Origin: Thioalkalivibrio paradoxus ARh 1
GTDB taxonomy: Bacteria; Pseudomonadota; Gammaproteobacteria; Ectothiorhodospirales; Ectothiorhodospiraceae
Length of the DNA stretch: 64,000 nt
Reading direction: 5' to 3'
Assembly: GCF_000227685.2 (NCBI RefSeq)
Contig: NZ_CP007029.1
Location: 124,001 to 188,000, forward strand
Below are positions 37,165 to 45,212 of this stretch, piece after piece (positions within the stretch are counted from its first letter, which is position 1; the number at the start of each line of letters is the position of its first letter). The position numbers and the translations under genes are program-made. The notes under the pieces are model-generated. The model did not search any database and was not told the origin of the DNA. It worked only from the letters and a program-made list of their open reading frames with translations.

Positions 37165-37814
37165 GCGGGCGCGACACCGTGCTGGCCGCGATCCGCCGCG
37201 GCCTCGGACGCGGCCCGCTGGGGGCCGACGCGCGACGGGCATTGGAACGCCGCCAGGGCGCGACCGACAGCGAGCTGCTGCTGCCGAGGCTGCCGCACGG
37301 GCCACTGGCGCAGGTGTTCCGCGCCGGGCTCGAAAAGGTCGCCGGGACGATGTCGGAACTCGAGTCGCTGGCCGAAGTGCCGGCCGCGGTGGCCGGTTAC
37401 CTGTCCAGCCATGGCCTGGGCCCCGAGGCGGCGGTGGCGCCGTCGCTGGCACAGCTCGACTGGGCCGGGGCGGGAATCGCCGCGAACGTCGGACCCACCC
37501 GGGGCGGCGACTATGCCGGGGTGAGCCTGGCCTGGCGCGGTGCCGCCGAGAACGGCAGCCTGGTGCTGCTGTCCGGCCCCGACGATCCGACCTCGCTGAA
37601 CTTCCTGCCCGACCACCACATGGTCGTGCTGCGCGCGGGTGATCTGGTGCCGCACCTGGAGCAGGTCTGGGCCGCGCTGCGCGAGCGGGGCCGGGACGGC
37701 TGGCCCCGGACCGTGAACGTGATCACCGGGCCGTCGCGTACCGCGGACATCGAGCTGACGATCCAGCTGGGTGCCCATGGACCGCGCAGCCTGCACGTGT
37801 TCCTGGTGGACTAG
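37161..37814 (+). CDS. lutC: L-lactate utilisation protein LutC/LldG
   Basis: 217 aa from GTG 37161 with AAGGAG at 37147-37152; upstream ATG 37131 is in lutB and less likely. LUD-domain protein: SGRDTVLAAIRRGLGRG start, IAANVGPTRGGDYAGVSLA, GAAENGSLVLLSGPDDPTSL, LPDHHMVVLRAGDLV and INVITGPSRTADIE-like end (here VNVITGPSRTADIELTIQLG). Third subunit of the LutABC lactate dehydrogenase; ends the operon 255 nt before the permease. Confidence 0.94.
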   Translation: MSGRDTVLAAIRRGLGRGPLGADARRALERRQGATDSELLLPRLPHGPLAQVFRAGLEKVAGTMSELESLAEVPAAVAGYLSSHGLGPEAAVAPSLAQLDWAGAGIAANVGPTRGGDYAGVSLAWRGAAENGSLVLLSGPDDPTSLNFLPDHHMVVLRAGDLVPHLEQVWAALRERGRDGWPRTVNVITGPSRTADIELTIQLGAHGPRSLHVFLVD

Positions 37815-37850
37815 GTCGATGAGGGGCCTCGTCAGAAGGGGGATCGGGGC

Positions 37851-37938
37851 GCCCTGTCTGCCGGCGGGGAGCCGTGAATACCTCCCTGTAGGCTTCACGG
37901 CAGCATCCCTGCTGCCGACACCCGCCGGAAGGCAGGGC
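37851..37938. repeat. Nested palindromic intergenic unit
   Basis: Outer arms GCCCTGTCTGCCGGCGGG (37851-37868) and CCCGCCGGAAGGCAGGGC (37921-37938), 16/18 complementary. Nested inside are CGGCAGCA/TGCTGCCG (37898-37917) and CCGTGAA/TTCACGG. Resembles a common gammaproteobacterial palindromic repeat; it could also form an RNA hairpin between lutC and the permease. Confidence 0.7.
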
Positions 37939-38069
37939 ACCCCGGTCCTTTCGGTTCTTGCGGCGCCCTGCTGTAGGCCCACAACCGCATTCTTCGCCAC
38001 GCGCCGGCCCGCTGCTTTCGGTCCGGAGGCGGCGGAGCCTGATACCAATAAGAACAGAGGAGCGAGTCC

Positions 38070-39842
38070 ATGAACCTGGGTATCCTGTTCCTGCTGGCAC
38101 TGATGCCGGTGGCCACGGTGTTCGTCTTCCTCGTAGTGCTGCGCTGGCCGGCCAAGCACGCGATGCCGCTGGCCTACGTGGTGACTGCGGCGATCGCGCT
38201 GCTGTTGTGGGGCACTGATTTCAAGGTGATCGCCGCCGCCAGTGTGCACGGCGTCGTCACGGCGCTGAATATCCTGTTCATCGTCTTCGGCGCGATCCTG
38301 CTGCTCTACACGATGCGCGAGAGCGGGGCGCTGCAGACGCTGCGCCAGGGGTTCACGAACATCTCGCCGGACCGGCGCATCCAGGCGATCATCATTGCGT
38401 GGATGTTCGGCTCGCTGATCGAAGGCTCCGCCGGTTTCGGCACGCCGGCGGCAGTTGCGGCACCGCTGCTGGTCGCGATCGGTTTCCCGGCGATGGCCGC
38501 GGTGCTCTCGGCGCTGATCATCCAGTCGACGCCGGTGTCGTTCGGCGCCGTTGGCACGCCGATCCTGGTCGGCGTGAACGCCGGCCTGTCGGGGCAGGAG
38601 ATCGTCGAAGGGCATATCGGCGACGTCGCCTTCGCCGACTACCTGCTGCAGATCGGCGGAAACGTCGCGTTGTTGCACACCCTGGTCGGTTTCCTGATCC
38701 CGCTGATCATGGTCGGCATGCTCACGCGATTCTTCGGCAAGTCGCGTTCGTTCCGCGAGGGCCTGAAGGCGTGGAAGTTCGCGCTGTTCGCAGGCGTGTC
38801 GTTCACGATTCCGTACCTGCTGGTCGCCTGGCTGCTGGGTCCCGAATTCCCGTCGATCGTGGGCGGCCTGGTCGGCCTCGCGATCGTCGTTACAGCGGCG
38901 AAGAAGGGCTTCCTGGTCCCGAAGGAAATATTCCAGTTCGAGGAGCGCAGCCGCTGGGAGCCCGAGTGGATCAGCCGCTTCCAGGATCAGCCGGACCCGG
39001 TCAGGACCGGTGCCGCGATCACGATGGTGCAGGCGCTGATCCCCTATATCGTCGTCGTACTCCTGCTGGTGATTACCCGGACCGTGGAGCCGGTCACCGC
39101 GTTCCTGCGCTCTCCGGAGATGACGCTGTCGTGGACCGGGATCTTCGGCACCAACATCAATACCTCGTCGCAGCCGTTGTACCTGCCCGGGGCAGTGCTG
39201 CTGGTTGCGTCGATCGTCACCTACTTCCTGCACAGGATGTATCGGGAAAAGGGTGCCTACGCCCGGGCATGGGGGCAGTCCGGCAAGACCATTCTGGGCG
39301 CCAGCGTGGCCCTGCTCTTTGCGGTGCCGATGGTGCAGGTGTTCATCCAGTCCGGGCAGGCGTCGGAGTACGCGAGCATGCCGCTGGTCCTGGCAGAGGG
39401 GGTTTCCGCGATGTCGGGGAGCGCCTGGCCGTTCTTCTCGCCGATCATCGGCGCGCTCGGCGCTTTCATCGCCGGTTCGAACACGGTCAGCAACATGATG
39501 TTTTCGCTGTTCCAGTTCGCGACTGCGGAGAGCATCGGGCTGGATGCGAACGGCGCCGCCTTCGTGGTGGCGTTGCAAGCGGTCGGCGGTGCCGCGGGCA
39601 ATATGATCTGCGTGCACAACGTGGTCGCGGCGTCGGCTACCGTTGGCCTGATCGGGCGCGAGGGTGACCTGATCCGCAAGGCGCTGATTCCGATGACCTA
39701 TTACGTGCTCGCGGCCGGTGCACTGGGTATGGCGATCATCTACGCCGCCACGCTCTGGTACGTCGTGTGGGTCGCGATCGTGGCCGCGTTCCTGCTGTTC
39801 ATGCTCTGGAACAAGGGCAGGCAGCCGGCCACCGCGGTCTGA
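38070..39842 (+). CDS. L-lactate permease (LctP family)
   Basis: 590 aa, about a dozen or more membrane helices. LctP hallmarks: early [60 protein letters not shown] (signature), [20 protein letters not shown], and C-terminal [20 protein letters not shown] and [20 protein letters not shown]. Imports L-lactate (and likely glycolate) with protons across the inner membrane. GAGGAGCG precedes the ATG. It follows lutABC in the same orientation, so uptake and oxidation are genetically linked. Confidence 0.95.
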   Translation: MNLGILFLLALMPVATVFVFLVVLRWPAKHAMPLAYVVTAAIALLLWGTDFKVIAAASVHGVVTALNILFIVFGAILLLYTMRESGALQTLRQGFTNISPDRRIQAIIIAWMFGSLIEGSAGFGTPAAVAAPLLVAIGFPAMAAVLSALIIQSTPVSFGAVGTPILVGVNAGLSGQEIVEGHIGDVAFADYLLQIGGNVALLHTLVGFLIPLIMVGMLTRFFGKSRSFREGLKAWKFALFAGVSFTIPYLLVAWLLGPEFPSIVGGLVGLAIVVTAAKKGFLVPKEIFQFEERSRWEPEWISRFQDQPDPVRTGAAITMVQALIPYIVVVLLLVITRTVEPVTAFLRSPEMTLSWTGIFGTNINTSSQPLYLPGAVLLVASIVTYFLHRMYREKGAYARAWGQSGKTILGASVALLFAVPMVQVFIQSGQASEYASMPLVLAEGVSAMSGSAWPFFSPIIGALGAFIAGSNTVSNMMFSLFQFATAESIGLDANGAAFVVALQAVGGAAGNMICVHNVVAASATVGLIGREGDLIRKALIPMTYYVLAAGALGMAIIYAATLWYVVWVAIVAAFLLFMLWNKGRQPATAV

Positions 39843-40011
39843 ACGCAGTCGCCTTTGGAGTGCGGCGGCTTGCCGCCGCGCTCCCGATCGTCCGACCGTG
39901 CCCACGCCGCCGTAGGCTGTGCCGCAGGCACAACGTCGCGACCGTTCGCGATAGCTCCAGGGTCTGCGGTGGTAGCGGCGTGGGTTTTTGTGCCTCCTGT
40001 GTCGGCACAAC

Positions 40012-41241
40012 CTACGGCGACTGCGCGCCCAGCCCCAGCAGCCTTGCCTGTTGCCGCCGGCGCAGCCAGATGTCCCAGCCCACCGCGCCGGCCAGGAACA
40101 CAAAGCCGGTCAGTTCCGTCAGCGCGTGGTAGTTCACGAACAGCGCGTAGACGATCACGCCGGCGCCGCCCGCGGCCAGCAGCGACGGACCGACCCCGCG
40201 GTGGCGGCGGAACCCGGGCACGACCGCCAGCGCCGTCAGCACCGCGAACAGTGCGATCGCCCCGGCCCAGATTCCTTCGTCGAGTGAGAGACCGATTCCG
40301 AGCACCGCGAGCAGCCCCAGCGCGGCCAGCGTGCCGTAGCAGGCCAGCAATGCGACCGCGAGCCCCAGCACGCCCGCGAAGCCCCGCCGCCACATCGATG
40401 CGGCCAGGCGCGCTGGACTGGCCCTCCGGAAGAACTGCGCGGTGCGCGACGGCGCACGATCACCACGGCGCATCGCGAGCTCGACCGAACGCGCCCCGAA
40501 GCCGGCGGCGACCTCGCGGGTCTGGCGGCTCGGGCTGTGGGCGAAATAGTCCCGCGAGCCCACTACCCGTATATCTTCGAACCCGGCGTCGCGAAACATG
40601 TGCAGCAGGTCCTCGTCGACCGTGGCGCCGACCACGCACTCGACCCAGAGGCGCGGATCCTCGGCGCAGTCGACGGTGACGGGCCGGTCGATCACCACGT
40701 CGGCGAGTTGCAGGCGCCCGCCAGGACGCAGCACGCGGAACATCTCGCCGATCGCGCGTCGCTTGTCCGGGACCAGGTTCAGCGCACCGTTGCTGGTGAT
40801 GCTGTCGACGCTCGCATCTGCCAGCGGCAGCGCCTCTGCCGAACCCCGGATCACGCTGACCGGAGCGCCCCCGGATTCGCTGGCGGCGTGCCGGAGCTTG
40901 CGGGTCATCGCCGTGGTCAGGTCGAGTGCGACCACATGTCCGTCGGGGCCTGCCAGTTGGCCTGCGATCAAAGTATCGACGCCGGCCCCGGCGCCGACGT
41001 CGAGCACGGTGTCCCCGCGCTGGACGGCTTCGCCATTGAAGGGGTAACCGACGCCGGCGAAGGACTCCTGCACGGCGCGTGGAAGGGGGGCGGTGCGCTC
41101 GCTCGGATAGCCGACCAGCGCGCTGGCAGAGGCCCCGACCGGGAAATGGAAGTGCGAGTCGGGGTGGTCGGCCACGGCGGTGTACATGTCCTGCACCGCC
41201 GAGTGAATCTGCTCCCGCGAGTAACCGAGTATGGCGACCAA
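40012..41241 (-). CDS. ArsM-like methyltransferase fused to a MerC-like membrane domain
   Basis: 409 aa. The start is TTG at 41241, supported by GGGAGGA 7 nt upstream. Residues 1-250 are a class I methyltransferase (VLDVGAGAGVDTLIAGQLAG; VVALDLTTAM; SITSNGALNL; VLRPGGRLQLADVVID), closely related in plan to the selenoprotein at 32.5 kb, with Cys in WVECVVGATV at the Sec position. Residues about 280-400 contain four hydrophobic helices (AGVLGLAVALLACYGTLAAL; AGAIALFAVLTALAV; LLAAGGAGVIVYALFVNY; GFVFLAGAVGWDIWL), resembling the MerC-type tail seen on some methyltransferases. A metal/metalloid or thiol substrate is plausible. It lies 103 nt after the ECF/anti-sigma genes, same strand, likely one operon. 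Confidence 0.75.
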   Translation of the reverse strand: MVAILGYSREQIHSAVQDMYTAVADHPDSHFHFPVGASASALVGYPSERTAPLPRAVQESFAGVGYPFNGEAVQRGDTVLDVGAGAGVDTLIAGQLAGPDGHVVALDLTTAMTRKLRHAASESGGAPVSVIRGSAEALPLADASVDSITSNGALNLVPDKRRAIGEMFRVLRPGGRLQLADVVIDRPVTVDCAEDPRLWVECVVGATVDEDLLHMFRDAGFEDIRVVGSRDYFAHSPSRQTREVAAGFGARSVELAMRRGDRAPSRTAQFFRRASPARLAASMWRRGFAGVLGLAVALLACYGTLAALGLLAVLGIGLSLDEGIWAGAIALFAVLTALAVVPGFRRHRGVGPSLLAAGGAGVIVYALFVNYHALTELTGFVFLAGAVGWDIWLRRRQQARLLGLGAQSP

Positions 41242-41344
41242 GGCGGAATCCTCCCTGTCGTTGTCTCGAACCAGAGAGTCTAGCAGCGCTGGGCCGGAGG
41301 CCCGTCGGGTATTCGGGTGGCCCGCCGCCGGGGTTTCCCCGCCC

Positions 41345-41581
41345 TCAGAACCGCTCGATCAGGCGCCGCACTCGACGCCGCAGCCGCGGCGGTGCTTCGT
41401 CCTCGGCGGCTGCGTGAACGCGTGCACGCAGCTTCTTCTCGAACTCTGCGCGGCTGAAGCATTCCCGGCAGCGTTCGAGGTGGCGGTCGATGTCGCTGGT
41501 CCGGCTTGGATCCAACTCGCGGTCCAAATACTCGAAGAGGAGCCGAATGACCTCCTCGCAGTTGATTTCGTGTGCCGTCAT
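41345..41581 (-). CDS. Zinc-finger anti-sigma factor (ZAS)
   Basis: 78 aa. Has the HxxxCxxC signature (HLERCREC) of zinc-binding anti-sigma factors, preceded by a helix with INCEEVIRLLFEYLDRELD, and a basic C-terminus. No membrane helix, so a soluble redox/zinc-responsive type like RsrA/ChrR is likely. Its ATG overlaps the sigma gene stop by 4 nt, giving coupled synthesis of sigma factor and inhibitor. Confidence 0.88.
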   Translation of the reverse strand: MTAHEINCEEVIRLLFEYLDRELDPSRTSDIDRHLERCRECFSRAEFEKKLRARVHAAAEDEAPPRLRRRVRRLIERF

Positions 41582-42228
41582 CGCGTCTTCCCGTGCCCCG
41601 TCGCACCGGGATCCAATCCTTCCTCCCGAGCGATCTCCCAGAGACGGTGTTGCAGCAGACTGCGCCCCCGGCTCAGGCGCGAGCGCACGGTCCCAACCGG
41701 GATTTCGAGCAGACCGGCGACTTCCTCATAGGTATGCCCCTGCACCTCGACCAGCACGACGACGATACGAAATGCGTCCGGCAGGCTGTCGAGTGCCGCC
41801 TGCAGGTCCTCCCGGAGCAGATCGTTCAGGAAACGCTCCTCCGGGGTTCCCCACCACAGCAGGAACGGCTGGTGCAGTTTCTCGAACAGCGAGAAGTCCG
41901 CGACCGCGGACGGATCGGCAATCTCGGGATCGGTGTGCTGCTCCACCTGGCTCCGTGTCCTGTGGCGGCGCCACGCGCTGATGAACGTATTGTTCAGTAT
42001 ACGGAACAGCCAGCCCTCGAGGGATCCCGCGTCACGCAGGTCTCCGAAACTGGCCCAGGCCTTCGCCACCGTCTCGGCGACGATGTCTTCGGCGTCGTCC
42101 GGATCACCCGCCAGGCGCAGGGCCGTGCCATAAAGGCGATCCATGAGCCGATCGACCGTCCTTTCGAAGATGTCCCGACGCTCGCTCCTGCCGAGAGATC
42201 TCGCATCGTCTGCGCCTGGGTCCGCCAT
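41578..42228 (-). CDS. ECF-type sigma-70 factor
   Basis: 216 aa from ATG 42228; an upstream ATG (42321) adds an Arg-rich piece. Region 2: RLYGTALRLAGDPDDAEDIV, AKAWASFGDLRDAGSLEGWL and RILNNTFISAWRR. Region 4: LDSLPDAFRIVVVLVEVQGH, YEEVAGLLEIPVGTVRSRLS and RGRSLLQHRLW. Directs RNA polymerase to stress promoters, held by the adjacent ZAS protein. The insert between regions 2 and 4 is long and contains HQPFLLWWGTPEE. Likely senses oxidative or thiol stress (inference from the anti-sigma type). Confidence 0.93.
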   Translation of the reverse strand: MADPGADDARSLGRSERRDIFERTVDRLMDRLYGTALRLAGDPDDAEDIVAETVAKAWASFGDLRDAGSLEGWLFRILNNTFISAWRRHRTRSQVEQHTDPEIADPSAVADFSLFEKLHQPFLLWWGTPEERFLNDLLREDLQAALDSLPDAFRIVVVLVEVQGHTYEEVAGLLEIPVGTVRSRLSRGRSLLQHRLWEIAREEGLDPGATGHGKTR

Positions 42229-42655
42229 GACAAGCCTTGTACCGATCCTCCATCGTTCGCGGTCCCTGCCGGAACGGGGTCCGGCACGTCGCCTGGTCAA
42301 GACCATCGGTGACTCGATCATGGATCATTCCGCAGGGGCGCGCCAACGCGGCACCTGCGGATCGGCGATTCATCCGTCGCCATTTCGGGCGCAACGCAGA
42401 TCTTCCTAGGGCAGGGGTTTGCTTTTCCCAAGGGGCATCTGTGGTGTCCTGATTGTCGTGGACACCTCGATAGGATGCGAAAGGATGTTCGGCGAGAGAT
42501 TGCCGTTGCTGCGTGCACCGTCCGGGCAGTCGTCAAGGGTTCCTGCTTCCCGGGGTTCCCGAAAGCCCTATCCGCGACGAGAAGCGGCGTGCGGTTCCGA
42601 TCACCCACCGCACGCCTGCCTCCTCGTTCCGTTCAGGTCCGGATTATCCCCCCGC
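42229..42655. other. Intergenic, probable ECF operon control region
   Basis: Between the DUF302-gene end and the ECF sigma start, both on the minus strand. No gene or repeat found. An autoregulated ECF promoter would be expected here, but I could not identify one reliably. Confidence 0.4.
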
Positions 42656-43099
42656 TCAGTCGAACACGGTGTCCAGCATCGCTTCGAAGGCGGGCAGGGC
42701 CTTGTCCCCCGCCCTCTCGAGGTTGGGATCGGGATAGAGTTCGTTCATGAAACGCGGATGCAGCAGTGACATCCGGGTGATGTCTCCTTCCTCGTAGATC
42801 GCGAGGTTGCCGCAGGGCAGCATCGCGGACGCCTTCATGTCCGCCTGGAAGAAGTCCGGGCCGATCGGCGGGTAGCAGATCTTCATGATCGTCACTTCTC
42901 CTCCCTTCAATGGGTGCTCCGAGAGGAACAGCCAGTCGTCGTGCCCTTCCGCATATTGCCGGATCCTGGCGGCGAGTTCCGCGGGCGAGTCGGTGGTATC
43001 GCGGATGATGAACATCCCGTCGTCCGCGGTGGCGACCGATACGTGGGTGAAGGCCGTCAGACAGCCGGCAACCAGCATGCTCGTGGTCAGGTGTTTCAT
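42656..43099 (-). CDS. Exported DUF302-family protein
   Basis: 147 aa from ATG 43099, with AGGAGGAG upstream. N-terminal signal peptide (MKHLTTSMLVAGCLTAFTHV; a Cys lies inside the hydrophobic stretch, so a lipoprotein cannot be excluded). The mature part matches the DUF302 plan: FIIRDTTDSPAELAARIRQY, VTIMKICYPPIGPDFFQADM, AMLPCGNLAIYEEGDITRMS and a final helix. DUF302 proteins are common in sulfur-oxidising bacteria; biochemical role unknown. It is divergent from the AhpD-Rieske fusion gene (373-nt gap). Confidence 0.8.
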   Translation of the reverse strand: MKHLTTSMLVAGCLTAFTHVSVATADDGMFIIRDTTDSPAELAARIRQYAEGHDDWLFLSEHPLKGGEVTIMKICYPPIGPDFFQADMKASAMLPCGNLAIYEEGDITRMSLLHPRFMNELYPDPNLERAGDKALPAFEAMLDTVFD

Positions 43100-43472
43100 G
43101 CGTGCTCCTCCTTCGTTGTGGTTCGGATCGACCTGCACGCGCCGCGTGCGAGATCCGGTCCCCGGTGCGCGGGTGTAGCCCGAGGTGCTGCAGGGACGCG
43201 CGAGACGCCCGGAGGGTTCCCGGGCGTGGTTCGGTTCCCGCTGCATGGACAGGTCTGCCCGGAAAAGGCGCGCGCACCTCGCTTCGCCGGATCCCTCGGC
43301 TGGCCGCGAACCAGAGCGTTCGCCGCCACGAACGCCGGGCAGGGGCGGGGCCGACTGCCATAGCGCCCCCTTGCCGGAGCGGCCTATGGCTCCGCGCCCG
43401 GCGCGTCCCTACAATCGTGGTCATCTCCCTCAACCCGAACCCCGGTTCGCCAGTCAGGAGTGGTACATCACC
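43100..43472. other. Divergent promoter region, DUF302 / AhpD-Rieske
   Basis: 373 nt between two divergent genes. No coding sequence supported; no clean sigma-70 hexamers. A shared ECF-type promoter is conceivable given the neighbouring sigma factor. Confidence 0.4.
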
Positions 43473-44099
43473 ATGAGCGATGCCCTGAACTACCTGGTCC
43501 AGGTGCGCGGCGACGCGCTCGGCCATTACTTCAAGTTTCTCAAGGACGCCGGCAAACACCTCGACCCGAAGACCCGCAATCTAATCTCGGTGATCACCAA
43601 GGTCCATTCCCAGACCGAGGCAGGCTTCAAGCAGTATTTGATGCGCGCGCTGCGCGAGGGCTGCACGCCGATGGAGGTCATCGACGCACTGATGATGGCG
43701 TTCCCTGCATTGGGCTTGGCCAAGGTCGTCTGGGCCACCGAAATCATTCTGGAGATGGATATTCCGGAGTTTTCCCCGGAACTGATCGCCGCCGAGCCCC
43801 AGTGGCGCGATGTGATGGCCGCCGACGATATCGTGGACGGCGAAGTGCTTCGTGTGGAATCCGCCACCCGTACCGTGTTCGTGTACCGCGAAGGGGATTC
43901 CTACCGGGTCTACGATTCGCATTGTCCGCACCAGGTGACCAACATTCCGCACCTGGCCCTGGAGGGCATGACGCTGACCTGTCCGAAACACCAGTGGAAG
44001 TTCGACATTCGTACCGGTGACTGCATCGCCAAAGGCAAACACCCGATGAAGGCGTTCGAGACACGGGTCGCGGATGGGCGTCTGTTGGCCTGGTGGTAG
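43473..44099 (+). CDS. Fusion: AhpD-like (carboxymuconolactone decarboxylase fold) + Rieske [2Fe-2S] domain
   Basis: 208 aa from ATG 43473 (AGGAG 12 nt upstream). Residues 1-100 follow the CMD/AhpD helical fold (KTRNLISVITKVHSQTEAGF; MEVIDALMMAFPALGLAKVV), but the AhpD CxxC redox pair is missing. Residues about 115-208 are a Rieske-like domain with both ligand pairs, SHCPH and TCPKHQWKF, plus the closing ETRVADGRLLAWW. Cytoplasmic. This pairing suggests an iron-sulfur electron carrier hooked to an AhpD-like oligomerisation scaffold. Divergent DUF302 and nearby ECF genes suggest redox stress or sulfur metabolism. Partner and substrate unknown. Confidence 0.82.
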   Translation: MSDALNYLVQVRGDALGHYFKFLKDAGKHLDPKTRNLISVITKVHSQTEAGFKQYLMRALREGCTPMEVIDALMMAFPALGLAKVVWATEIILEMDIPEFSPELIAAEPQWRDVMAADDIVDGEVLRVESATRTVFVYREGDSYRVYDSHCPHQVTNIPHLALEGMTLTCPKHQWKFDIRTGDCIAKGKHPMKAFETRVADGRLLAWW

Positions 44100-44184
44100 G
44101 GTGGTCGGGAAGGGTCGTTGACCGGGCAACGCACAGGGCCCTATGCTGCCGCGTGTTCCGCCTTCCCCTGACTGGAGACCGCTG

Positions 44185-45102
44185 ATGCCGAGATTCCTTC
44201 GTTCCGGACGCAATGCTCTGTTGGCCGCCGGCCTGTTGCTGGCGGGTCTGCTCGCCTTTGCTGCAACCGCCGCTGCCGGCGATGCCATGCGCCCGTTCAT
44301 CCTGGCTCCGGATGGCGCTGGTGATCCGCAGACGCGTCTCAACGATGCGCGCAACGCGCTGGAAGGTGCCGGCTTCGAGGTCGTCGGCGAGTATGCTCCC
44401 TACCCGCAGGCCCGGGTGTTGGTGGTGACCAGCGAGGCACTGCGGCAGGCGGCTGCCGCCAGCGATTCCGGTGCCTACGCCGCGGCCCAGCGCGTTGCAG
44501 CGACCGCCACCGATGGCGGTACCGAGCTGGCCTTTACCAATCCCCGCTACATGGCCGCCGCCTATCGCCTGGGTGACGATCTCGACGGCGTGGCCAGTTC
44601 GATGGAAGCGGCTCTCGGGCGTGCCCGCGATTTCGGCTCCGAGGAAGGCAAGTCGGTACGCGACCTGAACCGCTATCGCTACATGATCCGCATGCCCCGG
44701 TTCGATGACCCCCTGACACTGGCCACGCATTCCAGCCATGCAGCGGCCGTCGCCGCGGTCGAAGCCGGCCTAGCGGCCGGGGCAGGGGATACCGCGCAGG
44801 TCTACCGGATCGACATCCCGGGACGGGACCAGGTGCTGTTTGGTGTCGCGCTGCTGGGAGGCGAGGCTGCGGATGCCCACATCATGGGGAACATCGATGG
44901 ACGCTCGCCGCATCACACCCCTCATCTGCCCTACGAGTTGCTGGTGGATGGAGATACGGTCCAGGCTCTGGACGCCCGCTTCCGCATCGCCATCAACTTC
45001 CCCGACCTGTCGATGATGGGCAGCGGTAGCTTCATGAGCATCCGTTCTGCTCCCGACGCCATTGCGGAATCCCTGGCGGCGGCGGCGAACCACGCACCGT
45101 AA
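44185..45102 (+). CDS. Exported hypothetical protein
   Basis: 305 aa from ATG 44185 with TGGAGA upstream; the earlier ATG at 44143 lacks an RBS. Signal peptide SGRNALLAAGLLLAGLLAFAATAAA. The mature part is Ala-rich and looks globular: DARNALEGAGFEVVGEYAPY, YMAAAYRLGDDLDGVASSME, YRIDIPGRDQVLFGVALLGG and FRIAINFPDLSMMGSGSF, with no Cys ligand motif. I do not recognise the family. It follows the AhpD-Rieske gene by 85 nt, same direction, so cotranscription is possible. Confidence 0.65.
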   Translation: MPRFLRSGRNALLAAGLLLAGLLAFAATAAAGDAMRPFILAPDGAGDPQTRLNDARNALEGAGFEVVGEYAPYPQARVLVVTSEALRQAAAASDSGAYAAAQRVAATATDGGTELAFTNPRYMAAAYRLGDDLDGVASSMEAALGRARDFGSEEGKSVRDLNRYRYMIRMPRFDDPLTLATHSSHAAAVAAVEAGLAAGAGDTAQVYRIDIPGRDQVLFGVALLGGEAADAHIMGNIDGRSPHHTPHLPYELLVDGDTVQALDARFRIAINFPDLSMMGSGSFMSIRSAPDAIAESLAAAANHAP

Positions 45103-45212
45103 ACGGCGATGGGCGCCGGGCACCCCGTCCGGACGTTACGTCGGTTTCGCGTGAGCAGCGTCGCGTGCATCCTGCACGGCGTTGATGCGATGTAGCGGCA
45201 GGGCGGCGGGTG

